Shown here: one piece after another, positions 43,507 through 53,047 of the stretch | Numbering within the stretch: position 1 is the stretch's first letter | Layout of the letters: each line of letters opens with the position of its first letter | Assembly (NCBI GenBank): GCA_964445815.1 | Contig: CAYULW010000007.1 | Location: forward strand, 1-64,000 | DNA: 64,000 nucleotides | Direction of reading: 5' to 3' | Origin: CAYULW01 sp964445815 | GTDB lineage: Bacteria; Bacteroidota; Bacteroidia; Flavobacteriales_E; Vicingaceae | Made by a program: the position numbers and the translations under genes | Notes under the pieces: generated by a model | Told to the model about the DNA's origin: nothing | The model's input: only the letters and a program-made list of their open reading frames with translations | Database searches by the model: none

Positions 43507-44177
43507 TATCTCTTTTGCTTTAATGGTGCAAATTCTTCTGTATAGAGTATTTCAATGGCATCCATCAAGTCATTCACCTCTGAGGTACTTGTTCCATCAA
43601 AATAGCCACGTATTCGACCCTTCTTATCTACTAAAATTAAAAATTGTGAGTGTAAAAAGCCGCCCGGAGCAATTTCATCAGGTAGAGCGTTAATGAAATA
43701 ACCATTAAAGGCCTGATCGTAGAGTGCTTCCTTTTTACCGGTAACAAAGTCCCATACCTCCTCTCTGGCATGCACTTTTTTGGCATAGGCTTTAAGTGCC
43801 TGAATTGAATCATTCTCCGGGTCACATGTATGCGAAAGCAATGCAAAATCCTTTCTGTCATAAAAATGCTTTTGAAGTTCGAGCATGTGTGTAGACATCT
43901 GTGGACATATTGTTGGACACTTCGTAAAGAAGTAATCAGCTACATATATCTTACCTCTATACTTCTGCTTTGTTACGATTTCACCCAATTGATTCTGAAA
44001 GCTAAACGGAGGAATGGTATGATAAATCGTATCTCCTGCTTCAGTAAGCGTTTTAGGTCCGTATATCGGCAACCTTTTAAAGTTATTTGAACCTGTATAA
44101 AGAAAGAGATAAAACAAAGAAGGTAGTAAAAGTATGGCTACTAGAATTACTACCTTCTTAACAGATCGTTTGTTCAT
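43506..44177 (-). CDS. SCO1/SenC-family copper chaperone
   Basis: The 223-residue thioredoxin-fold protein is anchored by an N-terminal transmembrane segment (8-27). The copper-binding CxxxC is C87/C91 in TKCPTICPQM, and the His ligand lies in LLSHTCDPEND. SCO proteins deliver copper to the CuA centre of cytochrome oxidase subunit II. It sits between subunit IV and DUF420, sharing a base with the latter. Confidence 0.93.
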   Translation of the reverse strand: MNKRSVKKVVILVAILLLPSLFYLFLYTGSNNFKRLPIYGPKTLTEAGDTIYHTIPPFSFQNQLGEIVTKQKYRGKIYVADYFFTKCPTICPQMSTHMLELQKHFYDRKDFALLSHTCDPENDSIQALKAYAKKVHAREEVWDFVTGKKEALYDQAFNGYFINALPDEIAPGGFLHSQFLILVDKKGRIRGYFDGTSTSEVNDLMDAIEILYTEEFAPLKQKR

Positions 44178-44181
44178 GCAG

Positions 44182-44538
44182 TTACATTACTTTATCCACC
44201 TCATTAAGGTAAACGGCTTCAGCCAATAGCATAATAATAAGATAAATGACTAGAACCGCATATGGAGCGATAACTGCGTAGATAAAATTCTTGAATTCAT
44301 GTTTTAAGTGCATATAATATGCAACAATGTAAAAAGCTTTGACCAGTGTCAATAAAATAAAAGTCCACTTAACAAATGGCCAGGCTAAACCCATGTCCTG
44401 CCAAACTAAACCTAAAGTAACTTCAACTCCGGTAACAATCAGTAGAAGCCAGAATATTTTCCAAATGACTTTTCTTTGTTTTTTGCCTTCTTCTTCTGAA
44501 TGATGCTGTACGTATTCCGCTGTTCTATCAAAATCCAT
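44182..44538 (-). CDS. Cytochrome c oxidase subunit IV family protein
   Basis: The 118-residue protein has three transmembrane helices. It starts MDFDRTAEYVQHHSEEEGKK and has GVEVTLGL and AFYIVAYYMHLKHEFK, the marks of prokaryotic subunit IV. It is a small structural subunit of the caa3/aa3-type oxidase. It lies 18 bases after the subunit III gene and four bases before the SCO gene. Confidence 0.9.
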   Translation of the reverse strand: MDFDRTAEYVQHHSEEEGKKQRKVIWKIFWLLLIVTGVEVTLGLVWQDMGLAWPFVKWTFILLTLVKAFYIVAYYMHLKHEFKNFIYAVIAPYAVLVIYLIIMLLAEAVYLNEVDKVM

Positions 44539-44556
44539 TTCTTTCTTATTTTATGA

Positions 44557-45360
44557 TTAAACCAAATAAAAGAAGGTAAATACAAATACCCATACCAAAT
44601 CTACAAAGTGCCAGTACAAGCCTACTTTTTCAACCATTTCGTAATGCCCTCTTTTCTCATAAGTTCCTTTCAATACATTCACAAAAATGATAAAATTCAA
44701 TACTACACCCGAAAATACGTGAGTTCCGTGGAAGCCCGTAATAAAGAAAAAGAAGTCGGCAAACAGTGGGACACCGTATTCGTTGACTGTTAAATTGGCC
44801 CCATGAATATGTTTAGCAGATTCCAATGCAGCAGACATTTCCGCACCTGTCAATTCCATACCGCCCGGCAACTTTAAAGCCGTCATGGCTTCATTTGCCC
44901 AATGCGCAATAGTACCATCTGCCAATTGGAAAGCTCCTGCCTCTGTTCCATGAATAAAGTGATACCATTCCCATGCTTGGGAACCAACGAAGATTAAACC
45001 ACCCACTATAGTCAATGCCATCCACAGAATGACCCCTTTTTTATTCATTCGATGCCCTGCCTCTACAGCCAATACCATGGTTACAGAACTCATGATAAGA
45101 ATAAACGTCATTAAGGCAACATAAAGTAAAGGATGATCGCCATGAAGGAAAGGAAAGTGCGTAAACACGTCTTCCGCCTTTGGCCATATCTCCTCAAATC
45201 GGTGGCGCATAAATCCATAAGAAATCAGTAGTCCTGAGAAAGTAAATGCATCGGATATAAGGAAAAACCACATCATGATTTTTCCATAACTCACTCCAAA
45301 AGGCGAAGAACCGCCTGACCAAAGTGTTTTTCTATCTACGGTAGTAGTTGATCCAGCCAT
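44557..45360 (-). CDS. Cytochrome c oxidase subunit III
   Basis: The 267-residue membrane protein has the subunit III motifs FFLISDAFTFSGLLISYGF, SQAWEWYHFIH and FITGFHGTHVFSGVVLNF, ending GLYWHFVDLVWVFVFTFFYL. It has an insert (about 140-195) after the second helix pair that is typical of Bacteroidota. Subunit III stabilises the oxidase and shapes the oxygen and proton path. A second, shorter subunit III-like gene is directly upstream (45369-45974). Confidence 0.93.
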   Translation of the reverse strand: MAGSTTTVDRKTLWSGGSSPFGVSYGKIMMWFFLISDAFTFSGLLISYGFMRHRFEEIWPKAEDVFTHFPFLHGDHPLLYVALMTFILIMSSVTMVLAVEAGHRMNKKGVILWMALTIVGGLIFVGSQAWEWYHFIHGTEAGAFQLADGTIAHWANEAMTALKLPGGMELTGAEMSAALESAKHIHGANLTVNEYGVPLFADFFFFITGFHGTHVFSGVVLNFIIFVNVLKGTYEKRGHYEMVEKVGLYWHFVDLVWVFVFTFFYLV

Positions 45361-45368
45361 ATTGATTT

Positions 45369-45974
45369 TTAAATAATTACATTAAAAAATACGTACAAGT
45401 AAATCCATAGAGCACCTAAGAAATGCCAATATATGGAACACAGTTGCAAACCTAATAAATTTTTTGAGTTGTATTGCTCTCTAAAAGCATTAAAAAGTAC
45501 TACTACCAAGGAGATTATCCCTCCTATTAAATGGGCAATATGCACCCATGAAATAATGTAAAGAAAAGAACCTGAAGCATTATGACCCGGACCTGTCATA
45601 AAGATGCCACCTTCATAAAGCTGACCATATGCGATAAGCTGAAAAACGACAAATAAAACCCCCAAGAGTAATGTAACTGAAAGCCCCAATTTTAATGCTT
45701 GTAATTTATCTTTTCTAGCCATCAGATAAGCGTAAATCAGTGTGATACTGCTTAATAGTATCACAGCAGTGCTATTTAAAAACATAGATGGTAATTCAAA
45801 CTCCAGCCAATTCCCATCACCTTTACGAACAATAACAGCACTGGTTAAACCGGCAAAAAGCATAACAATACTTGCCATACCAAACCAAAGCAAGGGCTTA
45901 GCTACTTTTTGTCGCTTAAGCTCCTTTTCTGTTCTTAACTTTTCTTCCAGTTCTATTTCCAATGCTTTCTCCAT
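45369..45974 (-). CDS. Second cytochrome c oxidase subunit III-like protein
   Basis: The 201-residue membrane protein has five helices and subunit III hallmarks in its second half: IISWVHIAHLIGGIISLVVV, LQLCSIYWHFLGALWIYLYV. The N-terminus is a charged cytoplasmic stretch (EKALEIELEEKLRTEKELKR). Tandem subunit III-like genes, one short and one long, are usual in Bacteroidota oxidase loci. It is 12 bases downstream of ctaB and eight bases upstream of the longer copy. Confidence 0.9.
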   Translation of the reverse strand: MEKALEIELEEKLRTEKELKRQKVAKPLLWFGMASIVMLFAGLTSAVIVRKGDGNWLEFELPSMFLNSTAVILLSSITLIYAYLMARKDKLQALKLGLSVTLLLGVLFVVFQLIAYGQLYEGGIFMTGPGHNASGSFLYIISWVHIAHLIGGIISLVVVLFNAFREQYNSKNLLGLQLCSIYWHFLGALWIYLYVFFNVII

Positions 45975-45986
45975 TTCTCTTATCTA

Positions 45987-46883
45987 TTACATTTTTCCAA
46001 AATACCAAGCCAGTAAAACAATAGGGATATAAATAAAGGATGCAAACATGACTCTGGCAGCAGCCTTATCTGATCGCTCCTGAAATAACTGAATGGCAGG
46101 CCATAACATAATTGCACCACCTATAAGAAACAAAATGGTCGAAACTGCGTTGACAATTTTAAAAGCCAATGGGAGTATGCTTATCATTATCATAAAAAGC
46201 GTATACAGCAAAATCAAAAAAGCTGTTGTTTGATCCTTTCCACCTGATGAAGGCAATAAATTAAACCCTGCTTTCTTATAATCTGAATCCGCCTTCCAAG
46301 CAATGGCCCAAAAATGAGGAAACTGCCACATGAATTGGAGTGCAAATAACAAACCCGGCTCAAGACCAAATTGTCCGGTAAAGGCCACATAACCTAACAT
46401 GGGAGGAATAGCTCCCGGAAATGCTCCTACGAAAACTGCCCAGGGGCTTATTCGTTTCAATGGTGTATAAATGACCACATAAAGAAAAAGTGCAAAGATT
46501 CCTAAAACACCTGCCAATGGGTTAAGCTGAGTCCATAAAATGACTAATCCAAAAACTCCCGATAACGATGCCACTACATACGCCTCTCTAATACTCATTC
46601 TACCGGTAACTACAGGACGGTTTTTTGTACGCTCCATCAATTTATCAAACTCCCTTTCCATGACTTGATTAAAGCCATTAGAAGATCCTGTTACTAAAAA
46701 TCCACCCAAGCTAAGCATCAATAACTTATACCAAGAAATATCCCCATTTGCCGCAATCAAATAGCCCAATGCTGCTGAAAAAACAACCAATGAAGCTAGT
46801 CGCGTTTTATAGAAAGCGGCATAATCGACTATCTTATTTTTTATTATTGGTAGTGCTATATTCTTACTGGTAGTCACCTGCAT
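45987..46883 (-). CDS. ctaB: Heme O synthase (protoheme IX farnesyltransferase)
   Basis: The 298-residue UbiA-family prenyltransferase with about eight helices adds a farnesyl group to heme B to make heme O for the oxidase. The aspartate-rich site is NGFNQVMEREFDKLMERTKN, and the second conserved region is FLYVVIYTPLKRISPWAVFV with GAFPGAIPPMLGY. The ATG at 46883 is taken; an in-frame TTG at 46904 would add seven residues. It starts the oxidase assembly run and lies 29 bases after remB-like gene 46934-48466. Confidence 0.94.
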   Translation of the reverse strand: MQVTTSKNIALPIIKNKIVDYAAFYKTRLASLVVFSAALGYLIAANGDISWYKLLMLSLGGFLVTGSSNGFNQVMEREFDKLMERTKNRPVVTGRMSIREAYVVASLSGVFGLVILWTQLNPLAGVLGIFALFLYVVIYTPLKRISPWAVFVGAFPGAIPPMLGYVAFTGQFGLEPGLLFALQFMWQFPHFWAIAWKADSDYKKAGFNLLPSSGGKDQTTAFLILLYTLFMIMISILPLAFKIVNAVSTILFLIGGAIMLWPAIQLFQERSDKAAARVMFASFIYIPIVLLAWYFGKM

Positions 46884-46933
46884 GGTGAATAAATTAAGGC
46901 ACAAAATTAATTAATCCTTAAAGAGTTCTCTAT

Positions 46934-48466
46934 TTAATAATCAAAATATCTATTGAAGAGATTTGAAGTCATTTTAACATAGAAAAACTGATCCTCAAAC
47001 TCATTTTGCCCCAATGTCTCTTTACGGTAGCGATAACCCAACTGAACAAATGTATTTGTTCTAGAAAATACTCTCTTTGAATAGCCGATGTCTATAAACC
47101 TAACAATATTGGACGTTCCTTGTAATACCTTGTTCTCATACTCCTTGCTTCTACTCACGTTGGATGCTTGCAAATTTTCTCCAAAATTCTCTCCAATGGC
47201 TGACAAGCCCTGTTTCGTTTGATTTAGATGTAAACGTATGTACCAATCCTCTTTGGAGTATTGAGCAATAAAAAGCAATTCCTCAAAGTTAGCCCCCAAG
47301 GGATGAGCTAAAGAATGATTATAATGGCTATATGACTGAGTAGGACTTGAGTGCGCGTATGTAAAAGGACGAGCCATGTTAAATTCGATACGAGTATCTA
47401 AGCCCTTAAGCTGAAACAGCTCAATTGAACGCCAACCAATTTGGAGCGCATACTTGTTAGCCCACCATCCTGATCTGATGTTTTGATTAGGGTTTCTCCA
47501 TTGATTAAAATCTGCTTGCAACTCGCTCAACAAAAACTCATCAAGCAATGCCTGAAAATAGAAAATCTGCTTTTTAAGCACGGTGAATTTAATGTTTGTA
47601 CCCACTAAAACATTATCTGAAGATCCGGTAGAAAATTCTATTGGTCGGTAAAAAATAAACGGGTTTAGATAATTAACATCAACTCCACGCTTATACTTTC
47701 CTTCTTCATGCTGCCATATGATTGTCTCAAATAGTCCAAGAGATATCCATTTTGTTATTTGCCAATCTAAGAAATGCGTTGCAGAATATTTTTTTCTGTA
47801 ATCATTAGGACTTTCCTCGACATTGAAGATATCTTGATGTATGGCAAAGAGATTAGTATATTTTACTTTCCAAAATTGCGTATTGATTTTAAAGTAGGGT
47901 GAAGCATTTGCAAAATCTGAGCGCAAAACCGATCGATACCCATCCCCAATAAATTGTCTTCCATAACCCAATTCAAAATCAAAATACTTTTTTGCCTTAA
48001 AATTGACAAAGGCATTGACATAATGTGTTTCAAAATTATTTGACCCAAAGTCACGCCCTGAAGAAGGAAAAACTTGACTATTGTTTATGCTTCTTTCCTG
48101 ATAATTCGGCAAAGTGCCATTGAAATAAACATAATCCAATCCTACTTTCAACTTTTGCTTTGCATCTATTCTTGTATAAAATCCGGCTCCTAAAAGGCGG
48201 CTAAATTTTTCTTTGGAATTAGCTCCTCCTAAATGTGCTTCAAAAGCGGGGCTAATTTGAAATTTGCTGGCCTTGTGCAATGAATTAAATAAAAAGTCTA
48301 AGCTGTCATTGTTGTAAAATGAAGACTTAAGAGCGGTAAAATCCTTAGATTCTTTATAAACAAAGGCCGATTTTCCTAAATCGAGACCGGAATTTACCAA
48401 GGGATTGATTTGGCCTTTAAGTATAAAACATTTAGCGAAAAGAATGATACTTATTAAGCATCTCAT
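46934..48466 (-). CDS. RemB/Wzi-like outer-membrane protein (copy 1)
   Basis: The 510-residue exported protein has a signal peptide (1-17) and a predicted beta-barrel. The family block FELGYGRQFIGDGYRSVL, followed by SPYFKINTQFWKVKYTNLF, is shared with the paralogue at 49553, as is the C-terminus NLFNRYFDY with a terminal aromatic. Such proteins are annotated as Wzi-like capsule-assembly or gliding protein RemB in Flavobacteriia. It overlaps the WecA-like gene by four bases. A role in binding or exporting a surface polysaccharide is inferred. Confidence 0.78.
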   Translation of the reverse strand: MRCLISIILFAKCFILKGQINPLVNSGLDLGKSAFVYKESKDFTALKSSFYNNDSLDFLFNSLHKASKFQISPAFEAHLGGANSKEKFSRLLGAGFYTRIDAKQKLKVGLDYVYFNGTLPNYQERSINNSQVFPSSGRDFGSNNFETHYVNAFVNFKAKKYFDFELGYGRQFIGDGYRSVLRSDFANASPYFKINTQFWKVKYTNLFAIHQDIFNVEESPNDYRKKYSATHFLDWQITKWISLGLFETIIWQHEEGKYKRGVDVNYLNPFIFYRPIEFSTGSSDNVLVGTNIKFTVLKKQIFYFQALLDEFLLSELQADFNQWRNPNQNIRSGWWANKYALQIGWRSIELFQLKGLDTRIEFNMARPFTYAHSSPTQSYSHYNHSLAHPLGANFEELLFIAQYSKEDWYIRLHLNQTKQGLSAIGENFGENLQASNVSRSKEYENKVLQGTSNIVRFIDIGYSKRVFSRTNTFVQLGYRYRKETLGQNEFEDQFFYVKMTSNLFNRYFDY

Positions 48467-49521
48467 ATTTTAGTGTCTCTACTCTTCTTTTTTACCGGTA
48501 AGAGGAACAATAGCCCCATTAGTAAGAAAACAATCAACGCTAATACCAAGAAAGTAATGCTCGTGTTTACTCCTTTCATTAATACAGCAGCCGAGATCAA
48601 AAGAACATTAAATAAGTAGATGACTCCTACTGTTTGAGCGTGATTTAGTCCTAAGTATATTAGGCGGTGATGAATATGGTTTTTATCTGCCTGAAAAGGA
48701 GAGGTTCCTTTTAACATTCTATATACAAAAATTCTAAACGTGTCTAATAAGGGATAAGACAGTGCAGCCATCGCCAATATTGGTCTTGATATCCATTTTA
48801 GATCCTCAGGAACTACATCAGGCTTAAACTCTATTACTCGTATAGCTAGAACGCAGATGATCAAACCAACGGTTAAAGAACCCGAATCTCCCATAAAAAT
48901 ATTTGCAGGATGAAAATTATATCTTAAAAAGCCAATCAAAGCACCGGCCAATGAAAATGCAATAATAGCATCTACCATACTTCCTAAGAGAAGAAACCAA
49001 ATGCCAAATGCTACTGAGGCTATACATCCGACTCCACCTGCCAAGCCATCTACACCATCTATTAAGTTAAATGCATTGATGATAACCACAAACGTAAAAA
49101 TGGATAAGGAAATACTTGCCCATTCCGGAAGTTCTCTTACTTCAAAAATTCCATACAAACTGGTAATTTTTATCTCAGCCATAAGCACCATGATGAATGC
49201 AACAAGAAGATGGCCAATTAATTTCTTCACTGGAGCAGTTCCAATAATATCATCTTTAATCCCAATAAAAAAAAGAACTAATATGCTTGGCACCAAATAC
49301 TTGATATAACCGATATCCTCTGATGGGTAACAAATAAAAAAGGAGAAAAGCGTACCTGCAAAAATCATAATTCCTCCCATTGAAGGAATATTTGTCGTGT
49401 GAAGCTTTCTTTGTTCTCCAGGTTCGTCAAATAAATGCTTTATTTCAGCAACCTTAATAAATGAAGGTGTTGCGAAAAGCACTATAAAGAAAGAAATCAT
49501 TATTGCAGCCGCTATTGCCAT
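48463..49521 (-). CDS. WecA/MraY-family polyprenyl-phosphate sugar-1-phosphate transferase
   Basis: The 352-residue integral membrane enzyme with about eleven helices has the family motifs GIKDDIIGTAPVKKL, NAFNLIDGVDGLAGGVG (active-site Asp), GDSGSLTVGL and HIHHRL. It links a sugar-1-phosphate, commonly GlcNAc-1-P, to undecaprenyl phosphate to start a surface polysaccharide. It is embedded between two RemB/Wzi paralogues and near gmd/fcl, which supports a polysaccharide role. The sugar specificity is unknown. Confidence 0.92.
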   Translation of the reverse strand: MAIAAAIMISFFIVLFATPSFIKVAEIKHLFDEPGEQRKLHTTNIPSMGGIMIFAGTLFSFFICYPSEDIGYIKYLVPSILVLFFIGIKDDIIGTAPVKKLIGHLLVAFIMVLMAEIKITSLYGIFEVRELPEWASISLSIFTFVVIINAFNLIDGVDGLAGGVGCIASVAFGIWFLLLGSMVDAIIAFSLAGALIGFLRYNFHPANIFMGDSGSLTVGLIICVLAIRVIEFKPDVVPEDLKWISRPILAMAALSYPLLDTFRIFVYRMLKGTSPFQADKNHIHHRLIYLGLNHAQTVGVIYLFNVLLISAAVLMKGVNTSITFLVLALIVFLLMGLLFLLPVKKKSRDTKI

Positions 49522-49552
49522 ATCAATTCTTGACTCAACAAATATAATTTAA

Positions 49553-51031
49553 TTAGTAGTCAAAATAGAGATTCTGTAAGTTAGTCGTTAAACCGATGAA
49601 ATAATAAAGTGTCTCGGCATTATCAACCGTTCTTTCACGAAAACGTATGCCACCTGTCAATGTCATTCTTGAACTTGGATTAACGATATAAGACTGCCTT
49701 AGTTCTGTATATTTAATAGTAGCCTTAGTATGCTGAATCAGATTAGCCTGAAAACTTGTCAACCATCTGCCTTCTTTGTACACCAAACTGGCCAGGTATT
49801 CCTCTGCATTGGCTCCAAGAGGATGATCCAGGGCTGCATTATAATGAGTGTAAAGCCCAGTCAGATTTTGTGCACCTAGCGAGTTGTATTCTATTTGTAG
49901 TCTTATTGGTAAGAAATCCGGATAATACTTTGCTCCTAACTGAAAACTTGCCTCTATATCTTGCCATCCATAACTTGCCAGTTGACCGTATAGGTTGAAA
50001 TTCTTAAGTCCTCTATAATTCAAGTTGAGTCCTACCGTACTTTCATTTTCATTTAAGTTAGTTCCCAATATAGAGTTCAAATAAACTATTGGCAACCAAT
50101 AATTAAGTCCTACCTGATGATTGCCTAATGTGTCCAAATCATGCCATACGGTACCTTCAAATAGTCCGACAGATAAGTCTTCGTTGACACCAAACTCCAA
50201 AAAATGAAAGCTTCCTCTTTTCCTTACAAAAAGTCCTTCAGTTTCAAAATCAGAATCCAATCGAATTATATCTTGAAAAATGGCATACAAATTCTGATAA
50301 TTCAATCTTCCTCCCAACCATGATGTATTTAATCTTAAAAAAGGGTAACTGAATGATTGATCCGACAGTAATAAGGAACGATGACCTTGCCCAATAAAGT
50401 GCTTACCGTGGCCTATCTGAATGTTAATATTTGAAGATGGGCTATACGAAATTGCCGATGTTGCCATGCTAAAGTCAAATCCATCATCGCCAAATGTTTT
50501 TACTCTTCCCTGACCATACGCATCTCGCGACCTAAGAGTTCGATCATGAATGTATGACACCAAATTAGCCTGCGTTTCTCTGAATGCTGTTTGTGCTGAC
50601 AGTTTTTGTCCTAAGTTCAACCTGAGTTGAAAACCTCTTGTATTAATATAATGATTAACATCTCGCTCATTTCTTCCATAATCTGAACCCGATTCAAAAT
50701 TACAAATAGGGTCTATAAAAAATTGAATTTCAGATGAATCATACTGAATAAAATGCTCATGAAAAAGCTTTTTTGACAACCACTTCCTTTTAGAATCCGG
50801 GAAATTAAATGTCTGTAATGTCTTATGGTCTATTCTACTTTGTAAAAGTGGTTGAAAACTCGTGAGCTTATATCCACTTGCATTGACCCATTCCTTTTCA
50901 AGATCTATCTGGTAAAAATGCTGTATTGGTATATTTTGCTGTTGCCCATATGTTTCATGAAAAGTAAAAAGGACAAATACAATTAGATAAAATTGCTCAA
51001 GCTTAAAAGTCCATGTCCTTGACTTCTTCAT
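49553..51031 (-). CDS. RemB/Wzi-like outer-membrane protein (copy 2)
   Basis: The product has about 492 residues from the ATG at 51031; a GTG at 51037 is less likely. The signal peptide is in residues 12-30. The family block IQIGHGKHFIGQGHRSLLLS is followed by YPFLRLNTSWLGGRLNYQNL, and the C-terminus is NLQNLYFDY, matching copy 1. Later LYTHYNAALDHPLGANAEEY corresponds to HYNHSLAHPLGANFEEL of copy 1. Its first 29 bases overlap the end of fcl, tying the surface protein to GDP-fucose synthesis. Confidence 0.78.
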   Translation of the reverse strand: MKKSRTWTFKLEQFYLIVFVLFTFHETYGQQQNIPIQHFYQIDLEKEWVNASGYKLTSFQPLLQSRIDHKTLQTFNFPDSKRKWLSKKLFHEHFIQYDSSEIQFFIDPICNFESGSDYGRNERDVNHYINTRGFQLRLNLGQKLSAQTAFRETQANLVSYIHDRTLRSRDAYGQGRVKTFGDDGFDFSMATSAISYSPSSNINIQIGHGKHFIGQGHRSLLLSDQSFSYPFLRLNTSWLGGRLNYQNLYAIFQDIIRLDSDFETEGLFVRKRGSFHFLEFGVNEDLSVGLFEGTVWHDLDTLGNHQVGLNYWLPIVYLNSILGTNLNENESTVGLNLNYRGLKNFNLYGQLASYGWQDIEASFQLGAKYYPDFLPIRLQIEYNSLGAQNLTGLYTHYNAALDHPLGANAEEYLASLVYKEGRWLTSFQANLIQHTKATIKYTELRQSYIVNPSSRMTLTGGIRFRERTVDNAETLYYFIGLTTNLQNLYFDY

Positions 51032-51932
51032 AAACACTTTTTACGCCATCTTCTAAGCTAATTTGATGCTTCCATCCAATAGCATGTAACTTAGAAACAT
51101 CCATCAGTTTTCTAGGTGTACCGTCTGGCTTTGAAGAGTCAAAAACCAAATCTCCTGTATATCCGACAGCTTTTTTTATCAATAAAGCTAAATCTTTTAT
51201 TGAAATGTCTTCCCCTGTACCAATATTAAACCATTCTTCTCCCTCGTATTTCTGCATCAATTGAAAACAAGCATCTGCCAAATCATCGACATGTAAAAAC
51301 TCACGCTTTGGAGAACCTGAACCCCAGATTTCAACAGTTGAATGTCCCTTTATTTTCGCAGTATGAAACTTACGAAGTAAAGCCGGCAGCACATGTGAAT
51401 TGTCTAAATCATAATTATCATTTGGCCCATACAAATTAGTAGGCATAGCAGAAATGAAATTACAACCATATTGTTTTCTATAATTCTCACAAAGCTTGAT
51501 TCCGGCAATCTTTGCGATTGCATATGGTTCATTGGTATACTCCAACTCATCTGTCAATAAATACTCTTCTTTTAATGGTTGAGGAGCCAGCTTAGGGTAA
51601 ATGCAAGATGAGCCAAGAAATAAGAGCTTTTTCACCTTATTCAAATAGGCGGCATGTATAATATTGGCCTCAATCATCAAGTTATCATAAAGAAATTCGG
51701 CACGATAGACATTATTAGCATGAATCCCACCCACTTTTGCAGCAGCTAAAAAAACATAATCCGGTTTTTCTACCTCAAAAAACTGATTGACTGCATCCTG
51801 ATTTCTTAAGTCTAACTCAGAAGACGTGCGATAAACAATGTTATCGTAACCTTCAGCTTCTAACTTTCTGACTATTGCTGAACCGACCATTCCTCTATGT
51901 CCGGCAACATATATTTTAGCTTCTTTATTCAT
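51003..51932 (-). CDS. fcl: GDP-L-fucose synthase
   Basis: The 309-residue SDR-type enzyme (epimerase/reductase) makes GDP-L-fucose from the Gmd product. Motifs: IYVAGHRGMVGSAIVRKL, LAAAKVGGIHANN, SSCIYPKLAPQPL, YxxxK in EPYAIAKIAG, and NLYGPNDNYD. The start at 51932 is chosen because an upstream in-frame start adds eight unlike residues. It overlaps gmd by eight bases, a standard gmd-fcl pair, and the next gene by 29 bases. Confidence 0.95.
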   Translation of the reverse strand: MNKEAKIYVAGHRGMVGSAIVRKLEAEGYDNIVYRTSSELDLRNQDAVNQFFEVEKPDYVFLAAAKVGGIHANNVYRAEFLYDNLMIEANIIHAAYLNKVKKLLFLGSSCIYPKLAPQPLKEEYLLTDELEYTNEPYAIAKIAGIKLCENYRKQYGCNFISAMPTNLYGPNDNYDLDNSHVLPALLRKFHTAKIKGHSTVEIWGSGSPKREFLHVDDLADACFQLMQKYEGEEWFNIGTGEDISIKDLALLIKKAVGYTGDLVFDSSKPDGTPRKLMDVSKLHAIGWKHQISLEDGVKSVYEEVKDMDF

Positions 51933-53013
51933 GAAAGTCGTATACTTTATGCCCACCTTCCATTAGGTATTTATCTCTTTTAAATAGAGCTAAATCAGCT
52001 TCTACCATGTCCTTGATCAGATCATCAACTGTAAAAGTAGGCTCCCAGCCCAACTCAATTTTTGCTTTCGTTGCATCACCAATTAACAAGTCCACTTCAG
52101 TGGGCCTAAAATATTTGGGATCTACTTTAACTATTGTTTGTCCATTTGCTTTATTGATACCCATTTCTTCAACACCCTTACCTTTCCATTCCACTTCTAT
52201 ATCAAGGTTGCCAAATGCCTTTGTAACGAACTCTCTTACTTCTATTGTCTTATTAGTTGCTAGAACATAATCATCAGGAGTCTCTTGCTGAAGCATCAAC
52301 CACATCCCAATAACGTAATCTTTAGCATGTCCCCAATCTCTCTTCGCATCAAGATTACCTAGATACATTGTGTCTTGCATGCCTAATTTTATTCTAGCCG
52401 CAGCTCGAGTAATTTTTCTGGTAACAAAAGTCTCACCTCGTAAAGGGCTTTCATGATTAAACAAAATACCATTACAAGCATACATATTATATGCTTCACG
52501 GTAATTCTTAACAATCCAGAAACCGTAAAGCTTCGCCACACCGTATGGACTCCTTGGATAAAAAGGAGTTTTTTCAGTTTGCGGAACTTCTTGAACTTTA
52601 CCATAAAGTTCTGATGTTGACGCTTGATAGAATTTCGTTTTCTCCGCTAAACCAAGTAAACGAATTGCTTCTAAAATCCTTAAGGTTCCTAAAGCGTCAG
52701 AATTAGCTGTATATTCAGGAGTTTCAAAAGAAACCTTAACGTGAGATTGAGCAGCTAAGTTATAAATCTCATCAGGCTGTACCTCCTGAATAATACGTGT
52801 CAAATTTGAAGAGTCCGTCAAATCACCATAATGCAATTTAAACTTGACGTTTTTTTCATGTGGATCTTGGTATAGGTGATCAATTCGATCTGTATTAAAC
52901 AAGGAACTTCTTCTTTTAACTCCATGCACTTCATATCCTTTCCCTAATAAAAACTCAGACAAATATGCTCCATCTTGCCCTGTTACACCGGTTATTAATG
53001 CTACTTTACTCAT
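51925..53013 (-). CDS. gmd: GDP-mannose 4,6-dehydratase
   Basis: The 362-residue enzyme converts GDP-D-mannose to GDP-4-keto-6-deoxy-D-mannose. Motifs: ALITGVTGQDGAYLSEFLL, HGVKRRSSLFNTDRID, NLAAQSHVKVSFETP, YPRSPYGVAKLYGFW (YxxxK) and the GMD-specific RPTEVDLLIGDATKAKIELG. It feeds fcl directly downstream. GDP-fucose is used for surface polysaccharide, consistent with the genes that follow. Confidence 0.97.
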   Translation of the reverse strand: MSKVALITGVTGQDGAYLSEFLLGKGYEVHGVKRRSSLFNTDRIDHLYQDPHEKNVKFKLHYGDLTDSSNLTRIIQEVQPDEIYNLAAQSHVKVSFETPEYTANSDALGTLRILEAIRLLGLAEKTKFYQASTSELYGKVQEVPQTEKTPFYPRSPYGVAKLYGFWIVKNYREAYNMYACNGILFNHESPLRGETFVTRKITRAAARIKLGMQDTMYLGNLDAKRDWGHAKDYVIGMWLMLQQETPDDYVLATNKTIEVREFVTKAFGNLDIEVEWKGKGVEEMGINKANGQTIVKVDPKYFRPTEVDLLIGDATKAKIELGWEPTFTVDDLIKDMVEADLALFKRDKYLMEGGHKVYDFHE

Positions 53014-53047
53014 ACTGTTATTTCTTTCTTCTACAAAACTATACTTT

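Noticed and set aside
44182..46883. Loss of oxidase subunits I and II
   Set aside because: In Flavobacteriia these subunits are commonly encoded at another locus, so their absence here is no sign of loss.
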